The position numbers and the translations under genes are program-made. From contig CAYNJF010000004.1 in NCBI GenBank assembly GCA_964397555.1, forward strand, positions 1 through 64,000: a stretch of DNA of 64,000 nt, read 5' to 3'. Within the stretch, counting starts at the first letter, position 1, and every line of letters begins with the position of its first letter. The notes beneath the pieces are model-generated. The model saw only the letters and a program-made list of their open reading frames with translations. It ran no database searches and was not told where the DNA came from. This DNA comes from CAYNJF01 sp964397555. GTDB taxonomy: Bacteria; Pseudomonadota; Gammaproteobacteria; Berkiellales; Berkiellaceae. Shown here piece after piece: positions 16,601 to 25,788 of the stretch.

Positions 16601-19600
16601 ATGGACATCGCAAAAATCGCCATTAAAAATCGAGTCTCCACACTCTTTTTGACTTTCTTAATCCTCGTGGGTGGGGTGTATTCTTATGAGAATTTGGGTC
16701 GACTGGAGGACCCTGAATTTGCCATTAAAGATGCCTTAGTCGTGACTCACTATCCGGGTGCTTCGAGTAAAGAGGTAGAACAAGAAATCACCGAAGTGAT
16801 GGAAACCGCCATTCAAGAGCTTGGACAGCTCGATGAGGTCGTGTCCATGTCAAGACCGGGCACTTCAACCATTACGGTGACGGTCAAAGATCAATATGAC
16901 AAAGCGGCTTTACCGCAAGTGTGGGATGAGCTAAGACGCAAAGTCAACGATGCTCAGTCCAAGCTCCCACCAGGAGCAGGCCCTTCCATCGTCATGGACG
17001 ATTATGGGGACGTCTTTGGGGTTTTGTTATCAGTTTCGGGGCCTGATTACACCTATAAAGAGTTGTCTGATCATGTCGATTTTTTAAAGCGAGAGTTATT
17101 GCTCGTCGAGGATGTGGCAAAAATCACTGTTTGGGGTGAGCAAAAAGAGCAAATCTTTGTCGAAATCTCACGAGAGAAGTTGGCCTCACTAGGGATAGGG
17201 CTTGACTTGGTTTACTCAACCCTCGAAAAACAAAACATCGTAACCCCCTCGGGTGAAGTGCGTGTTGGAGATGAGTACATTCGTGTGGTTCCTACTGGAG
17301 CCATTGAATCGGTTGAACAAATCAAAAGTCTCGTTCTGAATGCAGGAAGAGGCGGTGAACTTATTTTATTGGATGACATTGCCGATGTGTACCGCGGCTA
17401 CATAAACCCACAGACAAAACATCTTCGTATGAATGGCGAGAAGGCCATTGCGCTTGGGGTTTCAACCGTTCAGGGCGGTAACGTGGTCAATATGGGGGTC
17501 GCGGTTAAAAAGCGCTTAGCTGAGTTAGAATCGCAAACCCCTCTTGGGATTGATGTGCAAGATATTTACATTCAGTCCGATGCAGTCACAAAGGCCATTG
17601 ATAGCTTTATTGTCTCTTTGATTCAGGCTGTGGCCATTGTCATTGTGGTTCTGATCTTTTTCATGGGACCAATGAGCTCTTTAATCATTGGAGCCTCATT
17701 GGTCTTGACTGTGTGCGCAAGCTTTATTGTGATGTACATCTATGGCATCAACCTAGAGAGGATTTCTCTTGGGGCTCTGATCATTGCCTTAGGGATGTTG
17801 GTCGATAATGCCATCGTGGTGGTCGAGGGGATCTTAATCCGGGTACAAAAAGGCATGGATAAAGTAGAGGCCGCAAGTCAAGCGGTGTCTCAAACCATGT
17901 GGCCTTTGTTTGGGGCAACAGTGGTTGCCATTTTGGCCTTTGCAGCCATTGGATTATCCAGTGATTCTACCGGGGAGTACACTCGTTCGCTTTTCCAAGT
18001 GTTGTTAATCTCCTTGGGGTTAAGCTGGTTGATTGCAATCACCATCGTGCCTTTGATGTGCGACATGCTCTTTAAACCTGTCAAGAGTCAAGATCATGGT
18101 GATCCTTACGCAGGCCGCTTGTTTTCTATCTACCGTGGCTGGTTAACCTTTTGCTTAAAGCTAAGAGGTCTTACTTTGGCTGCTGTGATGGGTTTATTGG
18201 TGATTTCAGTGATTGGGTTTGGCTGGCTCGAAGACAGCTTTTTCCCAGACTCAACCTCTAATCAGTTTATGGTGCATTATTGGCTTCCTGAAGGCACCGA
18301 CATTCGTCGCACCTCGAGTGACATCGCTGATCTTGAAAAGTACGTCCAAGAGCTTGAGGGGGTAACAACCGTAGCCTCTTTTGTTGGCGCAGGTGCCCCA
18401 AGATATCTTTTGGTCTACTCACCAGAAAAAGAATTTACCAGTTACGGGTTATTGCTGGTCACCGTCGATGATTACAAAAAAATCGATGGCTTGCTGACAA
18501 CCATTGGGGATGAACTTTCTAAGAACTACCTTGATGCAAACCCCAAACTTGAAAAGATCAAACTTGGTCCGGGTGGAGGCTTCTTAGTCGAAGCCCGATT
18601 CATTGGAGCGGATCCCAATGTGCTTAGAGGCTTATCTGAGCAAGCCAAGCAAATCATGCGAGAGGATGGTGGCTTGGTCAGTATTCGAGATGACTGGCGA
18701 GAAAGAGCTAAGATTGTTGTGGCTGAGTTTGCCGAAGATCAAGCTCGTCGTGCCGGGGTTTCCCGTGAAGACTTGTCCAACTCGCTACAAAGCACGTTTA
18801 GTGGGATACAAGTTGGTTTGTATCGTGAGAGCGATGATTTGATCCCAATCTTAAGTCAGCCACCAAAAGAGCAGCGCGATAGCGTAGATGTGATTAATGA
18901 CTCTTTAGTTTGGAGTATGGCAGCCCAACGCACAGTCCCTTTAAGGCAAGTGGTGTCAAACGTCGGCACGGATTTTGAGGACAGAATCTTAAGACGCAGG
19001 GACAAGCAATTGACGATCACCGCACAAGCGGATCCAAAATCCGGGAACGCCAGCGTACCCTTTAGCCGGATCAAAGAGAAGATTGAGTCGATTGAGCTAC
19101 CCCCAGGTTATGCCTTTGAGTGGGGAGGGGAGTATGAGGACTCATCGGAAGCCCAAGCCAAACTTGCTGCCAACATCCCTGTGACCTTTGTTTTGATGAT
19201 CACCATTACCGTCTTATTGTTTAATGCCATTCGACAACCTTTGATCATCTGGGTATGTGTGCCACTTGCGATTATTGGGGTGACCTGGGGGCTTCTTGTG
19301 ACCAATCAATCTTTTGGCTTTATGGCCATGCTGGGATTCTTATCGTTATCGGGCATGCTCATTAAAAATGCCATTGTGTTGATTGATGAAATTGATTTGC
19401 AGATTGGTACCGGAAAAGATCGCTATATTAGTATCCTTGATGCTTCTCTCTCAAGGCTTAGACCTGTCAGTATGGCGGCCTTTACCACCATATTAGGCAT
19501 GGTACCCCTTCTGAAAGACGCCTTCTTCATAGGTATGGCTGTTACCATCATGAGTGGTTTGGCCTTTGCAACGTTGGTGACGTTGATTTTGGTGCCGGTG

Positions 19601-19651
19601 CTCTACAGCGTTTTCTTCCGCATTAAAGAAAACAACGAGGTGCGCGCATGA
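16601..19651 (+). CDS. RND-family efflux pump permease (AcrB/MexB-like superfamily)
   Basis: Proton-driven inner-membrane pump of 1016 residues with the standard duplicated layout: one helix, a periplasmic loop, six helices, repeated. The fourth-helix proton-relay aspartate lies in GALIIALGMLVDNAIVVVE. It pairs with the upstream adaptor. Its length and the adaptor-pump order without a TolC gene resemble the broad AcrB/SwrC/VexF-like group. Drug, bile or metal specificity cannot be decided. Its stop overlaps the following channel gene as ATGA. Confidence 0.94.
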   Translation: MDIAKIAIKNRVSTLFLTFLILVGGVYSYENLGRLEDPEFAIKDALVVTHYPGASSKEVEQEITEVMETAIQELGQLDEVVSMSRPGTSTITVTVKDQYDKAALPQVWDELRRKVNDAQSKLPPGAGPSIVMDDYGDVFGVLLSVSGPDYTYKELSDHVDFLKRELLLVEDVAKITVWGEQKEQIFVEISREKLASLGIGLDLVYSTLEKQNIVTPSGEVRVGDEYIRVVPTGAIESVEQIKSLVLNAGRGGELILLDDIADVYRGYINPQTKHLRMNGEKAIALGVSTVQGGNVVNMGVAVKKRLAELESQTPLGIDVQDIYIQSDAVTKAIDSFIVSLIQAVAIVIVVLIFFMGPMSSLIIGASLVLTVCASFIVMYIYGINLERISLGALIIALGMLVDNAIVVVEGILIRVQKGMDKVEAASQAVSQTMWPLFGATVVAILAFAAIGLSSDSTGEYTRSLFQVLLISLGLSWLIAITIVPLMCDMLFKPVKSQDHGDPYAGRLFSIYRGWLTFCLKLRGLTLAAVMGLLVISVIGFGWLEDSFFPDSTSNQFMVHYWLPEGTDIRRTSSDIADLEKYVQELEGVTTVASFVGAGAPRYLLVYSPEKEFTSYGLLLVTVDDYKKIDGLLTTIGDELSKNYLDANPKLEKIKLGPGGGFLVEARFIGADPNVLRGLSEQAKQIMREDGGLVSIRDDWRERAKIVVAEFAEDQARRAGVSREDLSNSLQSTFSGIQVGLYRESDDLIPILSQPPKEQRDSVDVINDSLVWSMAAQRTVPLRQVVSNVGTDFEDRILRRRDKQLTITAQADPKSGNASVPFSRIKEKIESIELPPGYAFEWGGEYEDSSEAQAKLAANIPVTFVLMITITVLLFNAIRQPLIIWVCVPLAIIGVTWGLLVTNQSFGFMAMLGFLSLSGMLIKNAIVLIDEIDLQIGTGKDRYISILDASLSRLRPVSMAAFTTILGMVPLLKDAFFIGMAVTIMSGLAFATLVTLILVPVLYSVFFRIKENNEVRA

Positions 19652-20319
19652 CGTCTTTTTTTAAAGAGCATAAGTACGCCATCTTTTTGACTCTGTTTAT
19701 CATCTACGTGCCAACAGCGGCTTTTTGGTTTGAGGACACGTTCGTAAGCTGGGTCCTTCAGGCCGTGCACTTAACCGTCATTTTTATGTTGGTGCGATAC
19801 TTGGAATTTCAGCGTCATTTGCTCACAGGATTAAATTTTTGGCTTATAGCCGCCTTTTTAGTGAAGACATGGTCTTGGCTTCAGTATTCTGAAACCAGTC
19901 AAATAGTGGCCAATGGCATGATGTTTGTCATTTATGCCCTGTTAGTCTTCCACATCCTTAAAGACATCTTGACCCACAAAGTCACCAAAGAAATTATTTT
20001 AGGATCGTTGTGCGTCTATATGTTGTTGGGGACTTTATTTGGAACGGTCTATATTCAACTGAATCATATTTTAGTCGATGCCTTTGATTTTGGTCGCTCC
20101 AGTGTTTCAGATACGTTTGAAGAGCAGTTTAACCTTTACTATTACAGCTTCACCACGCTGACGACGGTTGGGTTTGGCGACATTGTGCCAAAGCACGCCA
20201 TCGCCAAAGGCATTACCACCCTTGAGCAAATGGCTGGGGTACTCTATTTGGCGGTGTTGGTCGCAAGGCTCATCTCAGGGCTGACCAATGATCAACGCCA
20301 AGAGAAGTTACCAAACTAA
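19648..20319 (+). CDS. Potassium-channel-like membrane protein
   Basis: Integral membrane protein of 223 residues with several hydrophobic helices, then a pore loop bearing TTLTTVGFGDIVPKH, the potassium selectivity filter (TVGFGD) near residue 172. No C-terminal RCK/NAD-binding domain follows, so it is a small two-helix-pore type with extra N-terminal helices. Overlaps the RND pump by four bases (ATGA), so the two are likely translated together. Whether it sets membrane potential for the pump is conjecture. Confidence 0.85.
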   Translation: MTSFFKEHKYAIFLTLFIIYVPTAAFWFEDTFVSWVLQAVHLTVIFMLVRYLEFQRHLLTGLNFWLIAAFLVKTWSWLQYSETSQIVANGMMFVIYALLVFHILKDILTHKVTKEIILGSLCVYMLLGTLFGTVYIQLNHILVDAFDFGRSSVSDTFEEQFNLYYYSFTTLTTVGFGDIVPKHAIAKGITTLEQMAGVLYLAVLVARLISGLTNDQRQEKLPN

Positions 20320-20391
20320 GCAAAACGTCGAGTGGGTTTGGAATCGTACTCATTCGGCGTTAAACTCTTGCGTTTTTTACAGGGGATAATC

Positions 20392-21123
20392 ATGTTTAAA
20401 GCCGCGCAAAAAGTTGTGCTTTCATTGGTATTGGCCTTGATGATCTTTCAAGTCCAAGCGAACACAAACCCAACCAATCTCATTTTAATGGGTCCACCGG
20501 CCTCAGGTAAGGGCACTCAGGGTGAGTTTATCACCAAAAAGCTTGGGATCCCGGTCATCTCTACGGGGCAGCTTTTGCGTGCTGAAGTTGAAAGCGGCAG
20601 CGAGCTTGGTCAAACCTTATCTGACCGAATGAGCCAAGGTTTGTTGATTGAAGATAAGGTGGTGCTTGAGCTGCTTAAGAAAAGGCTGTCCCAAGAAGAT
20701 GCAAAGCAGGGCTTTTTATTGGATGGTTTTCCTCGCACCGTGGAGCAGGCAAAAGCCTTGACCGCTCTTGGGGTTGAGATTGATCAAGTATTAGTCCTTG
20801 AGGTGCCTGACAAAATGATTGTTAAGCGTATTTCAGGCCGTCGTATCCATCAGCCTTCTGGGCGCACTTATCATGTGGATACGAATCCACCTAAGAATGA
20901 GGGCAAAGATGATGTGACTGGTGAGCCTTTGATCACACGTGCCGATGATACGCCTGAAGTCATCAAAAAGCGTCTTGAGGTCTATCACTCACAGACTAAA
21001 CCCGTGATTGAGTATTACAAGGCGTTAAGCGAATCAGGCGAAAGTGTTGATGTGGTCATTTTCGATGGCAACCAGTCGGTTGGACAGATTGCCGAAGCGA
21101 TCGAAGCGGCTCTCGAGCGATAA
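20392..21123 (+). CDS. Adenylate kinase with N-terminal export signal
   Basis: Interconverts ATP plus AMP with two ADP. Core motifs are complete: P-loop GPPASGKGTQ at residues 34-43, STGQLLR, DGFPRT and a full-length LID with GRTYHV. Unlike housekeeping Adk, which starts almost at the P-loop strand, it has about 24 extra residues: a Lys-bearing start, a hydrophobic run VVLSLVLALMIF and VQA as a cleavage site. This predicts export to the periplasm or beyond. ATG at 20392 follows AGGGGA; the longer frame from 20332 would put another 20 residues before the signal and is disfavoured. Product 243 residues. Location is inferred. Confidence 0.9.
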   Translation: MFKAAQKVVLSLVLALMIFQVQANTNPTNLILMGPPASGKGTQGEFITKKLGIPVISTGQLLRAEVESGSELGQTLSDRMSQGLLIEDKVVLELLKKRLSQEDAKQGFLLDGFPRTVEQAKALTALGVEIDQVLVLEVPDKMIVKRISGRRIHQPSGRTYHVDTNPPKNEGKDDVTGEPLITRADDTPEVIKKRLEVYHSQTKPVIEYYKALSESGESVDVVIFDGNQSVGQIAEAIEAALER

Positions 21124-21141
21124 AAATTGCCTAAAGAGTTA

Positions 21142-22338
21142 TCAAAACGTTGATTCTAGCCAAGTCATATCCAGACTATCATAGCTTATAGAATCGAAGG
21201 GCAGCAACGGTACGTCTAAGTTGGGCGCACCGTTGGCGCTCTGTTCATCAAATCGAAGCCAAACCACTTGCGTGTCTTCTTGTGTTAAATCAAACAAAGA
21301 GAGACCAAATCCCTCCCCATTTGGCATATTGCGAGAATAATTTAAGCACAATGCTTGGTCATCGATGGCACAGACGGTGAGGCCAGTATGTCCACTTTGA
21401 CCAAAAGGATGATGCTCATCAAAGCCTGTACGAGTGACATAAATAAGCCCGGGTTCAAGATCACTTGCGTTGTTCACCTCGGCCACTTCAAAATGCTCTA
21501 GCATCCACGCCGAGTTTGGATCATGAGTCCAGGTATTAACGGCTTGCTCCCAAGGTCCTTCGAGCTGAGTAAGCATGTACATATCGATGGTAGAAAACTC
21601 AAACTCGCACCCTAATAAGTTGGCAATCCATGACGAGCAGTCCTCGGGGGCATAGGCTTCTCCTTGACCCAAATCTTCGTCTCTGTGGCCTCCAAAGGCA
21701 TAGCCCGAGTGAACCGTGGTGAAGTCAATATCATCGAGAAAGCTAAAATCTGGGCTATCCTCAAAAACATCACCTGGAAGAACTTGGACATGAGTAATGG
21801 CCGAGGCCTCCACCCAGCCTTCACCTAAATGTTCGTCCAGCTGAGCGATGTGGGTAAGGTGATAGGCACTCATGATCACTTCCATCATGGCAGCGCTTAA
21901 AAAGGTAACGTCAGAGGTGCCGTAATGATCTTGCTCGAAGCTTAAAAAAGGAGGGTAGCCTTCATGATTATTCTCTAAGTTGAAGTGCCCCTCAATGATG
22001 GCTTGATAATGAGTGGGATCCGACAGTAAAGCATGCGTTCCCTCCAGTATTTCAATCATCTTATGCGTTTTGATGGGGTAGGTGAGCTCCCCCCCCGACT
22101 GCTGATAAGCACTAAGTCCGGTTTGAAGCTCATGAGCTTTTGACAGATCGTAGGCGATGTGTGAAAGCACATCCTCTTGAGCAAGCCCACCTAGATCAGA
22201 CTCGCGGATGAGTTGTCTTAAATCGTTCTGGTTATGTTCAATTTGGTGATTGTATTGAAGGCACTCTTGCCAAGCCCCTGAAACTAGTTCATGGGAGAGG
22301 GCTTGTCGAATGAGGTCATCGTAGGCACTTAGCTGCAT
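21142..22338 (-). CDS. Acidic protein of unknown function with NlpC/P60-like Cys/His pattern
   Basis: Not recognised as a named family. The 398-residue protein is very rich in Asp and Glu and has no signal peptide or membrane helix. Residues 230-245 (PEDCSSWIANLLG) resemble the DCSGFV catalytic-cysteine motif of NlpC/P60 cysteine peptidases, and SGHTGLTV at residues 315-322 resembles the histidine strand, with Asn333 as a possible third residue. This would suggest a papain-fold hydrolase in the C-terminal half and a helical N-terminal half of about 180 residues. The function is inference. It is convergent with the adenylate kinase gene. Confidence 0.7.
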   Translation of the reverse strand: MQLSAYDDLIRQALSHELVSGAWQECLQYNHQIEHNQNDLRQLIRESDLGGLAQEDVLSHIAYDLSKAHELQTGLSAYQQSGGELTYPIKTHKMIEILEGTHALLSDPTHYQAIIEGHFNLENNHEGYPPFLSFEQDHYGTSDVTFLSAAMMEVIMSAYHLTHIAQLDEHLGEGWVEASAITHVQVLPGDVFEDSPDFSFLDDIDFTTVHSGYAFGGHRDEDLGQGEAYAPEDCSSWIANLLGCEFEFSTIDMYMLTQLEGPWEQAVNTWTHDPNSAWMLEHFEVAEVNNASDLEPGLIYVTRTGFDEHHPFGQSGHTGLTVCAIDDQALCLNYSRNMPNGEGFGLSLFDLTQEDTQVVWLRFDEQSANGAPNLDVPLLPFDSISYDSLDMTWLESTF

Positions 22339-22453
22339 GATTTACTTCCACGGAGATTAAACGCTAAGGATACGCTTGCGATGACTAAAGGCAAGCAGCA
22401 TGCCCACTTAAATCAGGTTGGATAACTTGTCGGGGTGGGCATGATCATGTTGC

Positions 22454-23587
22454 TTATCTGTTTTTCATTAATTCTCGGGCAACAATCAACTTTTGGATTT
22501 CAGAGGTGCCCTCATAAATGGTGGTTACCCGTCCATCTCGATAGAGTTGCTCGACAGGGTAGTCCTGCAAATACCCATAACCGCCATGGATTTGAATGGC
22601 CATGGAGGTCACTTTTTCACACACTTCAGAGGCAAATAGCTTGGCTTGAGCTGCCATTTGAAGGCTTGGTTGTTTTGCATCTTTGAGTCTGGCGGCCGCT
22701 AAAGTTAATTGTCTGGCGGCTTCGACTTCTGTGCTCATCTGGGCCAAGTTAAACGCGATGGCTTGGTGATCTTTTATCAACTTACCAAAACTCTCTCGCT
22801 CATTGGCATAATCGATGGCCGCATCTAAAGCGGCCTGAGCAATCCCAACGGCTTGGGCCGCAATGCCCACACGTCCGCTTTCCAATTGACTGAGTGCAAT
22901 CTTGTAGCCTTGACCTTCATCTCCCAGACGATACTCGCTTGGGATAGCGCAATCGGTAAAACTTATCATGGCGGTGTCTGAAGCCATTTGTCCCATTTTC
23001 TTTTCAATGCGAACAACCTCATAGCCTTGGGTGTCCGTGGGCACAATAAAAGCCGATATTCCTCGAGGCCCATCTTCAGAGGTTCTTGCAAAGACAATGG
23101 CAATGTCACCAGATTGGCCTGAAGTGATAAAGCACTTCGTGCCGTTAAGAAGATAATGATCCCCTTTTCGCTGCGCTTTGGTCGAAAGAGAAGCCGCGTC
23201 CGAGCCGGCGTGTGGCTCAGTCAGACAAAATGCGCCAAGCCATTGACCTTGGGCCATGTTGGGCAAAAATTTCTCGCGCTGGGAGGCATTACCAAACAAT
23301 TGAATGGGCATACAACCCACACTGTTATGGACGGCTAGGATCGTTGAAACGGAGGCATCACCACGAGCAATTTCCTCGATGATGAGCGCATAGGTTTCAA
23401 GGTTGGCACCAACGCCACCGTAGGCTTCATCCACCAAGATCCCCATAAAGCCTAAATCCGATAATTGTTTGATGGCTTCCTTTGGAAATTCAGCTTTTTC
23501 GGACCACTGAGCTGAGAGGGGTTTTAAATGATCTCGTGCAAACTCAAAAGCAGTTTGCTGAATGAGTTTCTGTTCTTCAGCTAGCAT
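22454..23587 (-). CDS. Acyl-CoA dehydrogenase (short or branched chain)
   Basis: FAD-dependent acyl-CoA dehydrogenase of 377 residues. FAD and substrate segments CLTEPHAGSDAAS and QIHGGYGYLQDYP are present. The catalytic glutamate is in the C-terminal TIYEGTSEIQ, as in butyryl-, isobutyryl- and 2-methylbutyryl-CoA dehydrogenases and unlike LiuA at 13358-14521. It is divergent from the E1-E1-E2 operon. Branched-chain acyl-CoA oxidation fits the neighbourhood, but substrate chain cannot be read from sequence. Confidence 0.92.
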   Translation of the reverse strand: MLAEEQKLIQQTAFEFARDHLKPLSAQWSEKAEFPKEAIKQLSDLGFMGILVDEAYGGVGANLETYALIIEEIARGDASVSTILAVHNSVGCMPIQLFGNASQREKFLPNMAQGQWLGAFCLTEPHAGSDAASLSTKAQRKGDHYLLNGTKCFITSGQSGDIAIVFARTSEDGPRGISAFIVPTDTQGYEVVRIEKKMGQMASDTAMISFTDCAIPSEYRLGDEGQGYKIALSQLESGRVGIAAQAVGIAQAALDAAIDYANERESFGKLIKDHQAIAFNLAQMSTEVEAARQLTLAAARLKDAKQPSLQMAAQAKLFASEVCEKVTSMAIQIHGGYGYLQDYPVEQLYRDGRVTTIYEGTSEIQKLIVARELMKNR

Positions 23588-23730
23588 AATTTTGTCCCAG
23601 TTCGGTTTGACTTATGCTCATCTTACAAGGCTGGGCTCCCAAAGACACCTGTTCGACAGTTCCTGTGATAAGATACTGCAACGTTTTGATTGCGTGGTTT
23701 CAAAGTAATCTTTTGATAAGGAGATTATCA

Positions 23731-24804
23731 GTGACTCAAAAGACTGTCGCTCAGTTTCAAATTGAGTATGCCCGTTTCTTAAACCCCGAAGGTCAAGTTG
23801 AACGACCACTTCCTAAGTTTGCCGATGATATTGACCATCTTAAAAAGCTATACGCGATGATGGTTGAGACTCGTGTGTTTGATACTAAGGCAATTGCCTT
23901 ACAGCGCACCGGGAAATTAGGGACTTACCCTTCGACACTTGGCCAAGAAGCCATTTGCGTCGGTATTGGCGCAGCCATGAAAGACGAAGACGTCTTGGCC
24001 CCTTACTATCGCGAGTATGGTGCTCAATTTTGGCGAGGCGTTCGTATGGAAGACATCCTTCTGTACTGGGGGGGGGATGAGCGTGGCTCTGATTTTAAAG
24101 GGGCTGCTCGAAACGATTTTCCCATCACTGTGCCCATTGCCTCTCAAAACTTGCATGCCGTTGGGGCCGCTTATGCCTTTCAGTGTCGTGGTGAAAAAAG
24201 AGTGGCTGTGACGACCGTGGGGGAGGGAGGTACCTCCCGTGGTGACTTTTATGAAGCAGTGAATTGTGCAGGCATTTGGAATCTTCCAACGGTGTTTGTG
24301 GTCAATAATAACCAATGGGCTATTTCAGTTCCCAGAGACAAACAAAGTAAATGTGAGACCTTTGCGCAAAAAGCGATTGCCGGTGGTATTGAAGGACGCC
24401 AAGTCGATGGCAATGACATCATTGCTGTCCAAGACGCTGTCAGTGAGGCCATTGAGAAAGCCAGAGCGGGTCATGGCCCTAGTGTCATTGAGGCGCTCAC
24501 CTATCGCATGTGCGATCATACCACGGCGGATGATGCGTCAAGGTATCGCCCAGAAGGTGAGCTTGAAGCTCATAAAAAATTATGCCCAGTCATTCGTCTT
24601 CGAAATTACTTAGTCTCGATCGATGCTTGGAATGAGTCGAGTGAAAAAGAGCTCTACAAACACGTTCAAGATAAAGTCACTCAAGCGGTGGATAACTATC
24701 TTAACGCTGGTAATCGTACCCCTGAGTCCATGCTCGAGTATTTGTACGAAACCATGCCCCAGGCACTGTCTGAGCAATATGAAGAATTAAAAAGGAGGGG
24801 TTAG
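23731..24804 (+). CDS. 2-oxoacid dehydrogenase E1 component, alpha subunit (pyruvate or branched-chain)
   Basis: Thiamine-diphosphate-binding half of a heterodimeric E1 that decarboxylates a 2-oxoacid and passes the acyl group to lipoyl-E2. The TPP motif begins GEGGTSRGDFYEA and ends VNNNQWAIS; the phosphorylation-loop-like HTTADDASRYR follows. The start is taken as GTG at 23731, with AAGGAG seven bases upstream, giving 357 residues; an ATG at 23614 would add an unrelated leader. GKLGTYPSTLGQEA resembles pyruvate dehydrogenase, while the amino acid catabolic surroundings leave branched-chain oxoacid dehydrogenase possible. Confidence 0.88.
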   Translation: MTQKTVAQFQIEYARFLNPEGQVERPLPKFADDIDHLKKLYAMMVETRVFDTKAIALQRTGKLGTYPSTLGQEAICVGIGAAMKDEDVLAPYYREYGAQFWRGVRMEDILLYWGGDERGSDFKGAARNDFPITVPIASQNLHAVGAAYAFQCRGEKRVAVTTVGEGGTSRGDFYEAVNCAGIWNLPTVFVVNNNQWAISVPRDKQSKCETFAQKAIAGGIEGRQVDGNDIIAVQDAVSEAIEKARAGHGPSVIEALTYRMCDHTTADDASRYRPEGELEAHKKLCPVIRLRNYLVSIDAWNESSEKELYKHVQDKVTQAVDNYLNAGNRTPESMLEYLYETMPQALSEQYEELKRRG

Positions 24805-24807
24805 GCA

Positions 24808-25785
24808 ATGGCTGCAATCACTTTACTTGAAGCTGTCACACAAGCGCTTTCTTATGAGCTAGAGCAAGATCCTGACGTGGTTGTGTTTGGTGAAGACGTA
24901 GGGCCTAATGGCGGCGTCTTCAGGGCAACTGAAGGCTTGGCGGCAAAATTTGGTGAACAACGTGTTCGTGACACTCCCTTAGCTGAAAACTTAATCGCAG
25001 GGCTTTGCGTGGGCATGTCAGCCCAAGGCATGAAGCCTGTGGCAGAAATTCAGTTTATGGGTTTTATTTATGCCACGTTAGATCAGATCGTGTGTCATGC
25101 TTCAAGACTTCGTAATCGAACCTTAGGACGATTGAGCTGCCCGATGGTCATTCGAGCCCCATTTGGGGGCGGCATTCATGCCCCTGAGCATCATTCAGAA
25201 AGCACCGAAGCCATGTTTGCCCACATTCCTGGGGTACGAGTGGTCATTCCATCATCCCCATCCAGAGCTTACGGGCTTTTATTGGCTGCGATTCGTGATC
25301 CGGATCCTGTGATCTTTTTAGAGCCAAAACGTATTTATCGTAAAGTCAAAGAAGACGTCCCTGATGATGGGGAGGCTCTGCCTTTGGATGTATGCTTTAC
25401 CTTGCGCGAAGGCTCAGATGTGACGTTGGTAACCTGGGGCGCCATGGTTCACGAGACGATGGAGGCGGCCGATCGCATGGAACAAGTTGGTGTTCAGTGC
25501 GAAGTCATCGATTTGGCCACCATTAAGCCCATCGACATGGACACCATTTTGGAGTCTGTGGAGAAAACCGGTCGATGTGTCATTGTTCACGAGGCGGCAA
25601 GAACGTGTGGTGTGGGTGCTGAAATCAGCGCTCAACTGTGCGAAAAAGGCCTAACTTCATTGTTGGCTCCAGTTCAAAGAGTCACAGGCTATGACACCAT
25701 CATGCCTTTATTTAAAAACGAAATGAAATACATGATTTCAAGTGACCGCATTGTGACGGCCATTGAAACTGTAATGGAGTATTAA
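24808..25785 (+). CDS. 2-oxoacid dehydrogenase E1 component, beta subunit
   Basis: Transketolase-like beta chain of 325 residues completing the E1 active site. It has FGEDVGPNGGVFRATEGL at the N-terminus, the conserved PFGGGIHAPEHHSES segment and the C-terminal EAARTCGVGAEI region. The AGGAGG site sits at the very end of the alpha gene, three bases separate the two genes, and E2 follows after another three. These spacings mean one operon. Substrate is ambiguous between pyruvate and branched-chain oxoacids, as for the alpha subunit. Confidence 0.92.
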   Translation: MAAITLLEAVTQALSYELEQDPDVVVFGEDVGPNGGVFRATEGLAAKFGEQRVRDTPLAENLIAGLCVGMSAQGMKPVAEIQFMGFIYATLDQIVCHASRLRNRTLGRLSCPMVIRAPFGGGIHAPEHHSESTEAMFAHIPGVRVVIPSSPSRAYGLLLAAIRDPDPVIFLEPKRIYRKVKEDVPDDGEALPLDVCFTLREGSDVTLVTWGAMVHETMEAADRMEQVGVQCEVIDLATIKPIDMDTILESVEKTGRCVIVHEAARTCGVGAEISAQLCEKGLTSLLAPVQRVTGYDTIMPLFKNEMKYMISSDRIVTAIETVMEY

Positions 25786-25788
25786 TCA

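Noticed and set aside
23614..23730. Extended E1alpha start at the upstream ATG
   Set aside because: The 39 extra residues lack homology; GTG at 23731 has AAGGAG at the right distance.
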